From Gemmata sp. (GTDB lineage Bacteria; Planctomycetota; Planctomycetia; Gemmatales; Gemmataceae): a stretch of 64,000 bases of DNA. The stretch covers positions 61,564 to 125,563 of the forward strand of contig JANWYJ010000087.1 of assembly GCA_025055115.1 (NCBI GenBank), read 5' to 3'. Below the pieces are notes generated by a model. That model saw only the letters and a program-made list of their open reading frames with translations. It ran no database searches and was not told the origin of the DNA. Shown here piece by piece: positions 8,365 through 16,947 of the stretch; the first letter of the stretch is position 1, and each line of letters starts with the position of its first letter. Both the position numbers and the translations under genes were made by a program.

Positions 8365-9789
8365 TCACTTGCGAAGATGTTGTTGGATTGCCGATTCCAC
8401 CAGAGCCTTTTGTCCGGGATGGCCCTTCCAGAGTACCCGGCCAGTGGTATCGAGAAGCACCGCGGTGGGATAGACTTCCACGTCGAACTGATCCCGGACC
8501 GAGCCTGTGTCGCCAGCTTCGACAAAAATGGGGTAGTTGAGGTTCTGATCGCGGCTGTACTTGCTAGCGGTGGCGATCCGCTGCCGTAGGGGCGTGTTGT
8601 CGCATAACACCGCCACGACTTGCAGGCCACTGGCCCCATAGCGTGATTGCAAGTCGCGCATCACAGGGATGACCTGTTTGCAGGGGAGGCAGGTTGAGGT
8701 GATGAATTCCAACAGCACGAGGGAGCCGGTGGGCACGGTGTCGAGGTTCCAGGGTCGCTCGAGCGTGTCGAGCAACTGCCAGTGGGTGGTGCTGCGGCCG
8801 GTGGGCTGGGCCATGGACGATTTGCCTGCGCCGGGGGGAGTCAGTGGCGGCAGCGCAGGGATGGGGGGCGGACCGACCGGGATGTTCGCCGCCGGAGGTT
8901 TGAAGGGGTCTTTCGGTGTTTCGGCGATGTTTTCAGGTTTTTCGGGTTTCTCGTTGGGTGGTCCGACGGGGCTGGGCGCGGGCGTATGAAGGGGTGGCGG
9001 TGTGGGAATGCCCGAAGTCGGCGGCGAGGGACTGAGAGTGGCCGGCGGCACCTGGGGGGTGGGGCTGTGCGGAGTCCAGGCGCCGTCGCTGGGGCGAGTG
9101 GGGGTTGGACGTGGGACGGTGGACGCAGGGGAGTTGGACGGGGGGGACGGAACAGCGTCGTGGACCGCATCGCTGGGCCGCGGCGAGGGTGGAAAGGATT
9201 TGTCGTCGGCCGAGCTGGGCGGGCGCCCCGTGATTGGCGGTGGCGGCAAATCGTCGCGTAAGACAATGAGCAATACTGGGTTAGGCACTTTCGTTTGGAC
9301 AACACCGGTGAGTTTGCGACCGTCGGTGGTGGTGGCGTGCGCGGTCAGTTCATAGGAGTGCCCGGGTTTCCAGCCGGTGGCGAGGAAGTAGCCATCATCT
9401 TTCGTGTAAATGCCCATGGGCGCTTGCTGACTACGGTCGCTGCCGACTTCTTCGATACGAACGTAGATATTGCGGGCGGGTTTGCCGTTAGGATCAACCA
9501 CACGCCCGCCGAGAACATCCTGGGCCGCGGTTTTGGGATCGAATAGTGGGTTCCGGGGATCACCGGTGGGAGTGCTTTTGGGAATGCCCGTGCCAGCCCC
9601 CGGCAGCCGAGTGACTTCGTCCAGCCACGCTGGGGTTTTGGCCGGTGTCGCGTCTTTGGTCTTGTCTTTATTCGACTTCGGGCGGACGGCGACGTTGCCG
9701 TGGCCTTGGTCCCCCGGCTTGGAATCGGTGCTTTGGCAGCCCATCAGGGCCAGCCCGACAGCAACGATCGTCAAGCCCAACCGCCTCAT
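8365..9789 (-). CDS. Thioredoxin/TlpA-like lipoprotein with carboxypeptidase-regulatory-like domain
   Basis: A 474-residue exported lipoprotein. The N-terminus is a lipoprotein signal with lipobox LMGC (Cys at residue 16). It is followed by a beta-rich domain (VDPNGKPARNIYVRIEEVG) resembling carboxypeptidase-regulatory or transthyretin-like folds. A roughly 150-residue Pro/Ser/Thr-rich tether comes next, then a C-terminal thioredoxin fold with CLPC as the redox-active CXXC and YPTAVLLDTTG as the cis-Pro region. This layout suggests a membrane-tethered periplasmic thiol oxidoreductase that reaches out on a long linker. Start ATG 9789 has GAGGA 8 nt upstream; the upstream extension of the frame lacks signal-like sequence. 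The substrate is unknown. It is divergent from lspA, which would process its signal peptide. Confidence 0.87.
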   Translation of the reverse strand: MRRLGLTIVAVGLALMGCQSTDSKPGDQGHGNVAVRPKSNKDKTKDATPAKTPAWLDEVTRLPGAGTGIPKSTPTGDPRNPLFDPKTAAQDVLGGRVVDPNGKPARNIYVRIEEVGSDRSQQAPMGIYTKDDGYFLATGWKPGHSYELTAHATTTDGRKLTGVVQTKVPNPVLLIVLRDDLPPPPITGRPPSSADDKSFPPSPRPSDAVHDAVPSPPSNSPASTVPRPTPTRPSDGAWTPHSPTPQVPPATLSPSPPTSGIPTPPPLHTPAPSPVGPPNEKPEKPENIAETPKDPFKPPAANIPVGPPPIPALPPLTPPGAGKSSMAQPTGRSTTHWQLLDTLERPWNLDTVPTGSLVLLEFITSTCLPCKQVIPVMRDLQSRYGASGLQVVAVLCDNTPLRQRIATASKYSRDQNLNYPIFVEAGDTGSVRDQFDVEVYPTAVLLDTTGRVLWKGHPGQKALVESAIQQHLRK

Positions 9790-9816
9790 GGACGAATCCT
9801 CACGACCGGTACATGC

Positions 9817-9838
9817 CGCATCGTACCCGCATCGTACC
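9817..9838. repeat. 11-bp tandem duplication between the TlpA-like gene and lspA
   Basis: CGCATCGTACC at 9817-9827 is repeated at 9828-9838. The remainder of this divergent spacer (9790-10046) shows no clear promoter or RNA element. Confidence 0.8.
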
Positions 9839-10046
9839 AGCCTCACCGATCAAACCTCCCCGCGCATCATTCCCGCGCGGACGATACCGGTCAAGGTCAG
9901 CCCACGATCGACGTGGTTAGGAATCGGGTTGAGCCAATCGAGTGTGCCGGCTATAGCGACCAATCGGGTGGGGCGGAGTTTCTTGACGGGTCGTGACCAT
10001 CGACCTATCGTGAAGGAAGCCCCGTGTTTTCCCCCTGGCAATCGTG

Positions 10047-10730
10047 ATGGATGAACCAATGGCCGACCGCTCCTATCGCTGGCTATTGATTTCGCTTGCG
10101 GTCGTGGGTCTGACGGCCGATCAAGCCAGCAAATATCTGGTCTTTCGCTGGCTGTATAACGACGGGGTCTTTACCGATCGCAGCGGGACAGGCAATGCCT
10201 ACGACCTGCCTCCGGGCAATTGGTTTGAAATCATCGCCCAGTTCGATCCCGAAACGCCACCCTGCGAGGGCGCCCTGGCGGGGCTGCAAACCTGGAGTAC
10301 CAAAGGCCAACCGCTGATGCCGCGGGTCAATCATGGCGCGTTGTTTGGCATCGGTGGCTCGAAAAAAGGCTTAGCCAACGCGACGTTCGCCATCATCAGT
10401 GTACTGGCCGCGGTGGCGATTGTGGTTTGGGGCCTCCGATCCACCACCGCCCGCGAACGCGGCCTGATGGCTTCCCTGGGGTTGATCCTCGGTGGAACCC
10501 TCGGCAACCTCTATGACCGGATTGTCTTTGGCGGTGTCCGCGACTTTCTCCATTACTACGGGCAGTTTGAATGGCCGGTGTTTAACATTGCCGATTGCTG
10601 CCTGGTGGTGGGAGCCTTTCTGTTGCTGATCCAAGCGGTCTTCTTTACCCCGCTTGAGCCGGCAGCGGTCAGCCCAGCGCCGGCTTCTGCGGCCGCGCCC
10701 CAAACCCCGACTCCGACCAACCAACCCTAG
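10047..10730 (+). CDS. lspA: Lipoprotein signal peptidase with enlarged periplasmic loop
   Basis: A 227-residue signal peptidase II, the aspartic protease that removes signal peptides from prolipoproteins in the inner membrane. Four transmembrane helices are visible. Conserved blocks are TADQASKY (21-30), RVNHGALFG (93-101), GGTLGNLYDRI with catalytic Asp157, and VFNIADC with catalytic Asp183. The E. coli enzyme has about 164 residues. Here the segment between the first helix and the NxGAxF motif is expanded by about 40-50 residues, and a Pro/Ala tail follows the last helix. The frame opens at GTG 10044, immediately before ATG 10047; neither has a strong ribosome-binding site. Its many clients in this window include the lipoproteins at 9.8, 29.5, 32.3, 36.3 and 47.3 kb. 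Confidence 0.93.
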   Translation: MDEPMADRSYRWLLISLAVVGLTADQASKYLVFRWLYNDGVFTDRSGTGNAYDLPPGNWFEIIAQFDPETPPCEGALAGLQTWSTKGQPLMPRVNHGALFGIGGSKKGLANATFAIISVLAAVAIVVWGLRSTTARERGLMASLGLILGGTLGNLYDRIVFGGVRDFLHYYGQFEWPVFNIADCCLVVGAFLLLIQAVFFTPLEPAAVSPAPASAAAPQTPTPTNQP

Positions 10731-10734
10731 CGGT

Positions 10735-10839
10735 GGTTCCCAAACCCGACGACGCGGGGAAAAACCAGCAGACAGGTGAAAAACGTTTGTAACGAAACGT
10801 CCAGTGGGTCCCAAACCCGACGACGCGGGGAAAAACCAG
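10735..10839. repeat. 34-bp direct repeat pair, 71-bp period
   Basis: Copies at 10735-10768 and 10806-10839 differ at one of 34 positions and share AAACCCGACGACGCGGGG. A weaker match also links 10778-10800 with 10898-10922 (core around GTTTGT and GAAAC). This suggests the second unit was later split by about 47 nt. It occupies the convergent lspA/spermidine-synthase-like spacer. Confidence 0.95.
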
Positions 10840-10934
10840 GGCAGGGTGAACTACGCGCTCGTCGCTCCCGCCGCGAAGCGCGATCGGTCGGCGGGTTGAA
10901 AATGTTTGTGCAGAAACTGTACACCTGGTTGGAT

Positions 10935-13406
10935 TTAGTCTTCCCGCTTTTTCCAGACGCGCAGCAGATTCACGAAATCGTCGCGCCAGATAACGCCATC
11001 TTCCAGGGGAACTTTCTCCCAGATGTGTTTTTTGGCCGGCGGGGGAACAGGGCCATAGGCCACAATCGGGGCAATGTCGGCCTCGCTTCGGGCCAGAAGC
11101 ATCCATTGCGATTCGGTTTTGCCGTCAGCCCGTTCGGCATCTGTGGGGAAATCGCGGCAGTAGCGTACGACGAGCGGGGGATCGTGATTTTCGGCCAGAC
11201 GGCGAATCAGCGGCGGCAGATCGAGGTGATTGTTAGAAACGTGCATCAAAATGATGCCGTGTTCGGCCAATTTCCGCACATACAGGGCAATGGCTTCCCG
11301 CGTGAGCAGATGGACCGGGATGGCATCGGAACAAAAGCCGTCGATAATGAGAATGTCGAAAGCGGCATCGGCGACACGTGTCAGTTGCCGGCGGGCATCG
11401 CCTAGCACCACCGCGCAGGTTCCTTGGCAGTCGGCCAGGAAGCGGAAGTAGCGTTCGTCGCGGGCGACGCGGACGACCGCCGGGTCGATCTCAAAAAACA
11501 CCCATTCCTGCCCAGCTCGGGCATAATGGGCGACGGCCCCCGTCCCTAAACCCACCACACCCACGCGCACCGCCTTGCCGTTTTCCAGTTTCTGGGTGTG
11601 CCGCTTCTCCAACATGGCAAAGATATGCCCCACCGGGCCGCGTTCGTGGTAATACGTCATCGGCCGCGGCCGTCCGGGTTCGTCGACCCGTTGTTGACCA
11701 TGGATGGTGGTGCCATGAATGAGGCGGATGAACTGGCCGTCCGGCGAGCGCGTGACGCGAATGACGCCGTAGAAGTTCCGCTCCATGTGCAACGTTTCAC
11801 CAAAATGCTTGGTGTCGAAGGCACCAGCCAGAAATAGCGCCGCCAGGGCCAAGGAATAGCGCAGCGGGCGGCGCACCAAAGCGAAGGCCAACACCGCCGG
11901 TAGCCCATACATCAACCCGCCGCGCAACAGCCGCGCCGTGAGAGCTGCGCTGGCTTCGGCATCCGCCGCAACGGGCACATACTCCGGCACCCATAACACC
12001 AGAAGCATCGCCACAACGAGAAGGCCGGCCACCAAAACCCCATCGATCAACCGCAGCGTGGCGGCGGAATGGTCGGTTCGTGGACGAATCGCCGCCGCTA
12101 GCACCAGCGCCAAGGGGTATTCGATCATACCTAAGTGCCGAAAGATCATCGGGGCGATGAGGGCGTTGAATAAACCGCCCAAAACGCCCCCGACCGACAT
12201 CCAGAAGTAAAACGCCGTCAGATGAATAGCCGGCGGGCGATCTTGAGCCAGTTCGCCGTGGCACACCAAACACACCCCAAAGAACGCCGCCATGTGCAAA
12301 AGACCAACCAACGCCAGGGGTTCTGCAGCGTAGGTCAGCAAGGTGAGAACGACAAACAGAATCAGCATCGGGGTGACGCGGCCCACCCAGCGGTGCAGCC
12401 GTTGGGGCCAGCGGGCAAACACCAGAATGAAGCTGATCAAATACAACGCCAGCGGCACCACCCACAAGAGTGGCACCGGGGCCAGATCGGTGGAAACATG
12501 CGTGGTCACACCCAACAACAAGCTCGACGGTAGCATCGCCAGAAAAACCCACCGCAGCACACGGGAAGGCGAAATGTCGGCCATCCGCGGTCCATCAGGG
12601 GGGTCCGACGGAGGGGGAGGCAACGCGGGCTGCTCAAAAATGCAACGGGCGGCCGCTTCCGCCTGGACTCGGGCTTCGCGCACCTTCTCCTGGGCTTGTG
12701 CATCGGCCGGGGCTTCAGCGCATTCTTGCACTGGCTGGGCTACCGGCGTCAGCCGGGGTGGGTCTTCCGGATGCGCGCGAAAAACGGTTGTGGCACACAG
12801 AGTCACCAGACCGACATACCCCATCACCCCGCCGGCGAAAACCCACTGCTGATGGGCCAATGTCAGTTGAGGCTCGATCACCAGAGGGTATGCGAGCAGA
12901 CCCAGCAGGCTGCCAGCATTACTGGCGGCATAGAGAAAGTACGGATCACGCGCAGCGTGGTGCCCTGTGGCGGCAAACCAGCGTTGTAAGAGGGGGGAGG
13001 TGGTGGACAACACAAAAAACGGTACACCGACCGCAATGCCCACCACCGTGGCCAGTTGAACGAAGACCAGAAACGACGAATCCTGATCGTCGGGCAAAAG
13101 CGACGCCGCCACGGGCACCGGCGCACCAGTGGCCGCAACGGCTGTCCAAAAAGTGGTCACCACCACGATCAGTAGCAGCAGATGGACCACGGCTTGGCGC
13201 CGCACGCCAAACTGCCAGGTACTGCGGTGCGCATACAGATAGCCGGCCAGCAGCACCGCCTGAAAGAACACCATGCAGGTGTTCCACACACTCGGCGTGC
13301 CACCCACCAGCGGCAGCAGAAGTTTGCCAATCATCGGCTGTACGAGGAACAGCAAGGCTGCTCCTACAAACAGCGTGGTCGCATACAAGGCCGGAAGCAA
13401 TCGCAA
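10935..13406 (-). CDS. Fused membrane (MFS-like)/spermidine-synthase-like protein
   Basis: An 823-residue protein. The first roughly 540 residues form two blocks of transmembrane helices, the first opening with FLVQPMIGKLLLP and the second with LRWVFLAMLPSSLLLGV. They are separated by an Ala/Glu/Gln-rich cytoplasmic loop. The C-terminal part is a Rossmann-like spermidine-synthase/methyltransferase domain with GVVGLGTGAVAHYA (nucleotide-binding loop), FFEIDPAVV and IIDGFCSDAIPVHLL (the family's DxxxSDxxP block). Members of this fused family are widespread but their reaction is not settled; polyamine synthesis should not be assumed. No ATG is near the N-terminus. TTG 13406 directly abuts GGAGG, so TTG 13400, six nt downstream of that GGAGG, is an equally good start. 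Confidence 0.85.
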   Translation of the reverse strand: MRLLPALYATTLFVGAALLFLVQPMIGKLLLPLVGGTPSVWNTCMVFFQAVLLAGYLYAHRSTWQFGVRRQAVVHLLLLIVVVTTFWTAVAATGAPVPVAASLLPDDQDSSFLVFVQLATVVGIAVGVPFFVLSTTSPLLQRWFAATGHHAARDPYFLYAASNAGSLLGLLAYPLVIEPQLTLAHQQWVFAGGVMGYVGLVTLCATTVFRAHPEDPPRLTPVAQPVQECAEAPADAQAQEKVREARVQAEAAARCIFEQPALPPPPSDPPDGPRMADISPSRVLRWVFLAMLPSSLLLGVTTHVSTDLAPVPLLWVVPLALYLISFILVFARWPQRLHRWVGRVTPMLILFVVLTLLTYAAEPLALVGLLHMAAFFGVCLVCHGELAQDRPPAIHLTAFYFWMSVGGVLGGLFNALIAPMIFRHLGMIEYPLALVLAAAIRPRTDHSAATLRLIDGVLVAGLLVVAMLLVLWVPEYVPVAADAEASAALTARLLRGGLMYGLPAVLAFALVRRPLRYSLALAALFLAGAFDTKHFGETLHMERNFYGVIRVTRSPDGQFIRLIHGTTIHGQQRVDEPGRPRPMTYYHERGPVGHIFAMLEKRHTQKLENGKAVRVGVVGLGTGAVAHYARAGQEWVFFEIDPAVVRVARDERYFRFLADCQGTCAVVLGDARRQLTRVADAAFDILIIDGFCSDAIPVHLLTREAIALYVRKLAEHGIILMHVSNNHLDLPPLIRRLAENHDPPLVVRYCRDFPTDAERADGKTESQWMLLARSEADIAPIVAYGPVPPPAKKHIWEKVPLEDGVIWRDDFVNLLRVWKKRED

Positions 13407-13654
13407 CCTCCGCGGGGCGACAAGACCCCGGAGCGGTGGCGGGGGAGAGAACCAACCGGTGGGCGTCCGGTGCTAATCAGGATGCAAACGCAACCCCATC
13501 GGGGCAAGAGGCGCTAGGACACAAACCGGTCACCGCAGCCACGATGCCACAAGCTGGGAGAAATTCCAAGAACCGTTCGATACTTCTCCGGGCGAAGGCA
13601 TTCTTGCGCATCCTGGATGGCCGTGACGGTCATCACGATGATACCCCCGCCCCG

Positions 13655-15676
13655 TTACTTGTGGGGAAACTGCCATTTCTCATCAAACAATCCGGCCGCG
13701 ACCACTTCGTAGCCGGCCGGGTCTTTCTCCGTCGGGGTCGGTTGGATCACGGCCCAATCGCCCAAACGAGGATACAACAGGGCGTTGGTCCCTTTCAGGT
13801 CAGCTTCCTTAAAGGTGTGTCCACTATTGATCACCACATAGCGCTGCGGGTTGAGGGGGTTGGGGTAAATCAACACCGGCAGGTGGGTTTGCCCATCGTA
13901 GGCAACACCATCGATCACCAATTTGTCCTTCGTCCACCGGATCGGCAGTTGCGGCAGAATTTTGGCGATCAGCGGATTGGAAGCTGGATCACCAAACAGG
14001 ATCAGGTTGTTTTGGGCGATCAGGTCGGCGTTAATGGAGGCCGCCTCCGCGAGGGGTAATCGTCCCCGGAAATAGCGATCCCAGAGCGCGGCGAACTGTT
14101 GCAGTGTGGCGGTGGTGAAGCGATCGAACCGCTCATTCCAGCCGGCGCTGGCTGGAGGGACAGCCAGAAATCGCGCCATGAACGCATCGTCGATCGGTCC
14201 TTGTAGCCCGCCGTTGTCACTGGCGCGTTTCCGCAATTGTTTCAACCATTTGTCGCGATCGGCAATCGACCATTTTCCGTCCTGTTTTTCGAGAAAGAGC
14301 AACGAGGGCGTGGGATGGGCGGGGATGGCCGATTCTTGGCCATCGATGGTCAGTCGTGCGGGCCAGGGTTGGCCGCGTGAGAGGAGTGTGAGGGCCGCGA
14401 TGTTGTGCGTGGTGATCGTCAGGGTGTCGGTTGTCCAGCGGGAATCGACCACTGCCTTGTCATAATGCCGATCGAGAGCGTTGATGACACCATGACCGAA
14501 GTCCGCATAGCGGGTGGTGTAGGTGACGAAGCGGACACGTTCGGGGAATTTCCGCTCGGCGGCCAGATGCTGGCGGAGTTCGGTCTGGACTTTCGCTTGC
14601 CATTCCGGGGGCATTTGGTGTTCCAGCCCCGGGGCGACCAAATGGGTGAATTTCACTGGCTCGGCGAAGTTCTTGAGGGCGTTTTCAATGTTGTCCGCGG
14701 CTTTCTTTTGAGGGTCCTTTTCGCCGCTGTAGGCCACAATCGGTACGTTGAAGGCATTGTCCGCATACGCGATCGCATCGTAGATACGCAGGCATTTTTC
14801 CTGGTAATCCGGCAGTGGTTTGGGCAAGCGGGCGATATAGCCGTGGGTGGTGGTGAAGCCCGCGCCGGGGCCGAGGGCGGCGAAATGCAATGGATGATGC
14901 AAACCGATGTGCCAGGTCCCAGCTCCACCCATCGAGAAGCCGCGCAGCACGATGCGGCTGGTGTCGATGATGTGGTCGCGCTGGCGTTCCGAACGCAGGA
15001 AATCGTACATGGCGTCGAAAACGTCGCGTTCGCCGGCCCAGCGATAGGCATTGTTGCCGCGGCCATAGGGTTCAAGCTGGATGTAATCCAGATCGGCGGG
15101 GGCCGCTTTGGCCGTGCGGCCGTGGCTGGCGAGGAACTTGGCTTCTGTGAGGGACGCGTCGCGGCCATGTAGGACAATATCGACTCGCCACTTTTTGTTC
15201 GGGTCTCGACCGTAGTCCTTGGGCAGAAGTACAGCGTAGGGTTGGATGGAATCGTCCAAGCGGTCGGCGCGGTAAGCACGCACCACCCACTGGCCCGGCG
15301 CGTTGCGCCAGGGGGCTTGGCCACTGTGGGCTTGTTCGGCCCGTGCCAGTCCGTCGCTGAGGGTTTGTTGCACCCAGCGGACGCTATTGGCATGCAGCCA
15401 TTCCTCCAAGCGAACGATGTTTTCAGCCGCTTTCAGGTAGATTTCGACCTCGATGAGCACATCGTCGGGAATTTTCTTCGCTTTCAAGGCCGCGATAGCT
15501 TTTCGTAGCTCCTCGGTCTTGGCGATGATGGCTTGGCGTGTTTCCGCGGTGGGGATGAAACTTTGCGGATCGCCTGGGGGGGCTTTCTTCGGCTGGGCGT
15601 GACTGACAGTGGGTTCTGCGACGCCCACCAGACCAGCCAGGGCCGCGAACAGTATGCTCACAATCACGGTGCGCAT
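13655..15676 (-). CDS. Secreted alpha/beta-hydrolase (esterase/prolyl-oligopeptidase-like)
   Basis: A 673-residue exported protein with a Sec signal (residues 1-28, ending SHAQ). A helical stretch follows, then an alpha/beta-hydrolase core. The core has PYAVLLPKDYG, VDIVLHGRDASLTEA (oxyanion region), the nucleophile elbow GFSMGGAGTWH and GLEHQMPPEW with the probable catalytic His. A further roughly 300 residues form a C-terminal domain ending in LIYPNPLNPQRYVVINSGHTF, split here into LIYPNPLNPQ and YVVINSGHTF; such tails occur in planctomycete secreted esterases and peptidases. Start ATG 15676 has AGGAG 7 nt upstream; the 20-codon upstream extension is not signal-like. The substrate is unknown; carboxylesterase, feruloyl-type esterase or peptidase activity are all possible. 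It is divergent from the cyclophilin. Confidence 0.82.
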   Translation of the reverse strand: MRTVIVSILFAALAGLVGVAEPTVSHAQPKKAPPGDPQSFIPTAETRQAIIAKTEELRKAIAALKAKKIPDDVLIEVEIYLKAAENIVRLEEWLHANSVRWVQQTLSDGLARAEQAHSGQAPWRNAPGQWVVRAYRADRLDDSIQPYAVLLPKDYGRDPNKKWRVDIVLHGRDASLTEAKFLASHGRTAKAAPADLDYIQLEPYGRGNNAYRWAGERDVFDAMYDFLRSERQRDHIIDTSRIVLRGFSMGGAGTWHIGLHHPLHFAALGPGAGFTTTHGYIARLPKPLPDYQEKCLRIYDAIAYADNAFNVPIVAYSGEKDPQKKAADNIENALKNFAEPVKFTHLVAPGLEHQMPPEWQAKVQTELRQHLAAERKFPERVRFVTYTTRYADFGHGVINALDRHYDKAVVDSRWTTDTLTITTHNIAALTLLSRGQPWPARLTIDGQESAIPAHPTPSLLFLEKQDGKWSIADRDKWLKQLRKRASDNGGLQGPIDDAFMARFLAVPPASAGWNERFDRFTTATLQQFAALWDRYFRGRLPLAEAASINADLIAQNNLILFGDPASNPLIAKILPQLPIRWTKDKLVIDGVAYDGQTHLPVLIYPNPLNPQRYVVINSGHTFKEADLKGTNALLYPRLGDWAVIQPTPTEKDPAGYEVVAAGLFDEKWQFPHK

Positions 15677-15858
15677 CCGAATTCTCCTGATCGCTGGGTG
15701 TGGGAACAGAAGACACCAATGGCCCGCGAATTTCAAGAAAGAAGTCGCTATCTTGGGATAGCTGTTCGCAATTCCTAAAATTCCCCTACCTAAAAGACCG
15801 TCCGCAGAACCGACGGCGAGGGGCCACGGTTGCGGTACGGCGTGGCGGAGGCGGTCAT

Positions 15859-16440
15859 ATGCTATCAGTCAAAGTGGCGGTGATGTGCTTGATGGTATTG
15901 GGCGTGGTGACAACCAGTGTCCGGGCGGCTAACCCTGTGGTACTGGTCGAAACCAACATGGGGAGCTTCAAAATCGAGCTGTTTGAAGACAAAGCCCCCA
16001 TCACAGTGAAGAACTTTCTGCAATATGTTGAAGACAAGCACTACGACGGCACAATTTTCCACCGGGTGATCAGTGATTTCATGATCCAAGGGGGCGGCTT
16101 TGAACCCGGAATGAAAGAGAAAAAGACCCGTGATCCGATCAAAAACGAATCCAACAACGGCCTATCCAACGTGAAATACACCGTGGCCATGGCACGCACC
16201 CCGCAGCCCAATAGCGCCACCGCCCAATTCTTCATTAACGTCAAAGACAATACCTTCCTCGACAAAGCCAAAGCCCGCGATGGCGTGGGCTACTGCGTAT
16301 TTGGCCGGGTCATTGAGGGTACCGACGTGATCGACAAGATCAAAGACGTTCCGACAGGCAGTGTGAAGGGCCACGATGATGTTCCAACCAAGGACGTGGT
16401 GATCAAATCGGTGCGGCTGATCAAAGAGGAGAAAAAGTAG
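15859..16440 (+). CDS. Exported cyclophilin-type peptidyl-prolyl isomerase
   Basis: A 193-residue protein with an N-terminal signal peptide (about residues 1-24, ending VRAAN) followed by a single cyclophilin domain. Characteristic blocks are [32 protein letters not shown] (catalytic Arg in FHRV), [20 protein letters not shown] and [15 protein letters not shown]. It speeds cis-trans isomerisation of X-Pro bonds during folding, here outside the cytoplasm. ATG 15859 is chosen because GGAGG lies 9 nt upstream and a signal peptide starts there; the frame is open further upstream without coding character. A strong hairpin terminator follows 25 nt after the stop. Confidence 0.94.
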   Translation: MLSVKVAVMCLMVLGVVTTSVRAANPVVLVETNMGSFKIELFEDKAPITVKNFLQYVEDKHYDGTIFHRVISDFMIQGGGFEPGMKEKKTRDPIKNESNNGLSNVKYTVAMARTPQPNSATAQFFINVKDNTFLDKAKARDGVGYCVFGRVIEGTDVIDKIKDVPTGSVKGHDDVPTKDVVIKSVRLIKEEKK

Positions 16441-16464
16441 AAACACCCCGCGTAAGTGGCCGAT

Positions 16465-16497
16465 CGGGGGGCGACGACCCAGTCGCCCCCCCGGTTT
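16465..16497 (+). terminator. GC-rich hairpin terminator between the cyclophilin and clpS
   Basis: GGGGGGCGA (16466-16474) pairs with TCGCCCCCC (16483-16491) around an 8-nt loop, followed by CCGGTTTCTG. It lies between convergent genes and can fold on both strands, so it may serve both. Confidence 0.7.
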
Positions 16498-16505
16498 CTG
16501 AGCGG

Positions 16506-16826
16506 CTATTCCGCCGGTTCAATAATCGCCGTCATGGAGCCACGGCAGCGAGGAATCCGTGGATCGGGACCATAGGCGTGGATTTGGTCCCGTTTCAGCT
16601 CGGCGCGCTCCAAGGACGTGGTACAGACAATCGCCCGGCCTTGGGTATCCACGATGCGCGCCAGCTGATACCCTTTCTCGACCGGGTAGCCAAACAGTTC
16701 TTTGAGCATTTCAATGACGTATTCGTAGGTGTGATCGTCGTCATTGAGTAATACAACATTATACGGTGGTTGCCGTTGGGTCTTCTGGTCCGTCTCGGTT
16801 TCAGGAAGTGTCGCCGTGGATGGCAT
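16506..16826 (-). CDS. clpS: ATP-dependent Clp protease adaptor ClpS
   Basis: A 106-residue adaptor that delivers N-degron substrates to ClpA/ClpC-ClpP. After a short polar N-terminus comes the ClpS core: YNVVLLNDDDHTYEYVIEML, broken as YNVVLLNDDD and EYVIEML, then YQLARIVDTQGRAIVCT and the C-terminal AELKRDQIHAYG. The NDD motif that binds the substrate alpha-amino group is intact. Start ATG 16826 is supported by GGAGG 5 nt upstream; the frame continues another 26 codons upstream without similarity. No clpA or clpC is adjacent, but two clpP genes lie at about 47-49 kb. The gene upstream on the same strand is the FHA-GAF phosphatase, 121 nt away. Confidence 0.93.
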   Translation of the reverse strand: MPSTATLPETETDQKTQRQPPYNVVLLNDDDHTYEYVIEMLKELFGYPVEKGYQLARIVDTQGRAIVCTTSLERAELKRDQIHAYGPDPRIPRCRGSMTAIIEPAE

Positions 16827-16895
16827 AACGACCTCCGTCAGGGAATCGGTGGCATTGCGCGGGCGGCCCAGAGAAGGGGTCTGGGTGCGCCCTTG

Positions 16896-16934
16896 TTTTC
16901 TCACGAATGATCGTTTTTCTCAGCAATGATCGTT
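16896..16934. repeat. 20-bp tandem duplication upstream of clpS (period 19)
   Basis: TTTTCTCACGAATGATCGTT at 16896-16915 recurs at 16915-16934 with two adjacent substitutions (AC-G to AG-C). It lies between the phosphatase stop and the clpS ribosome-binding site. Confidence 0.85.
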
Positions 16935-16947
16935 GCCCGATGGGGAC

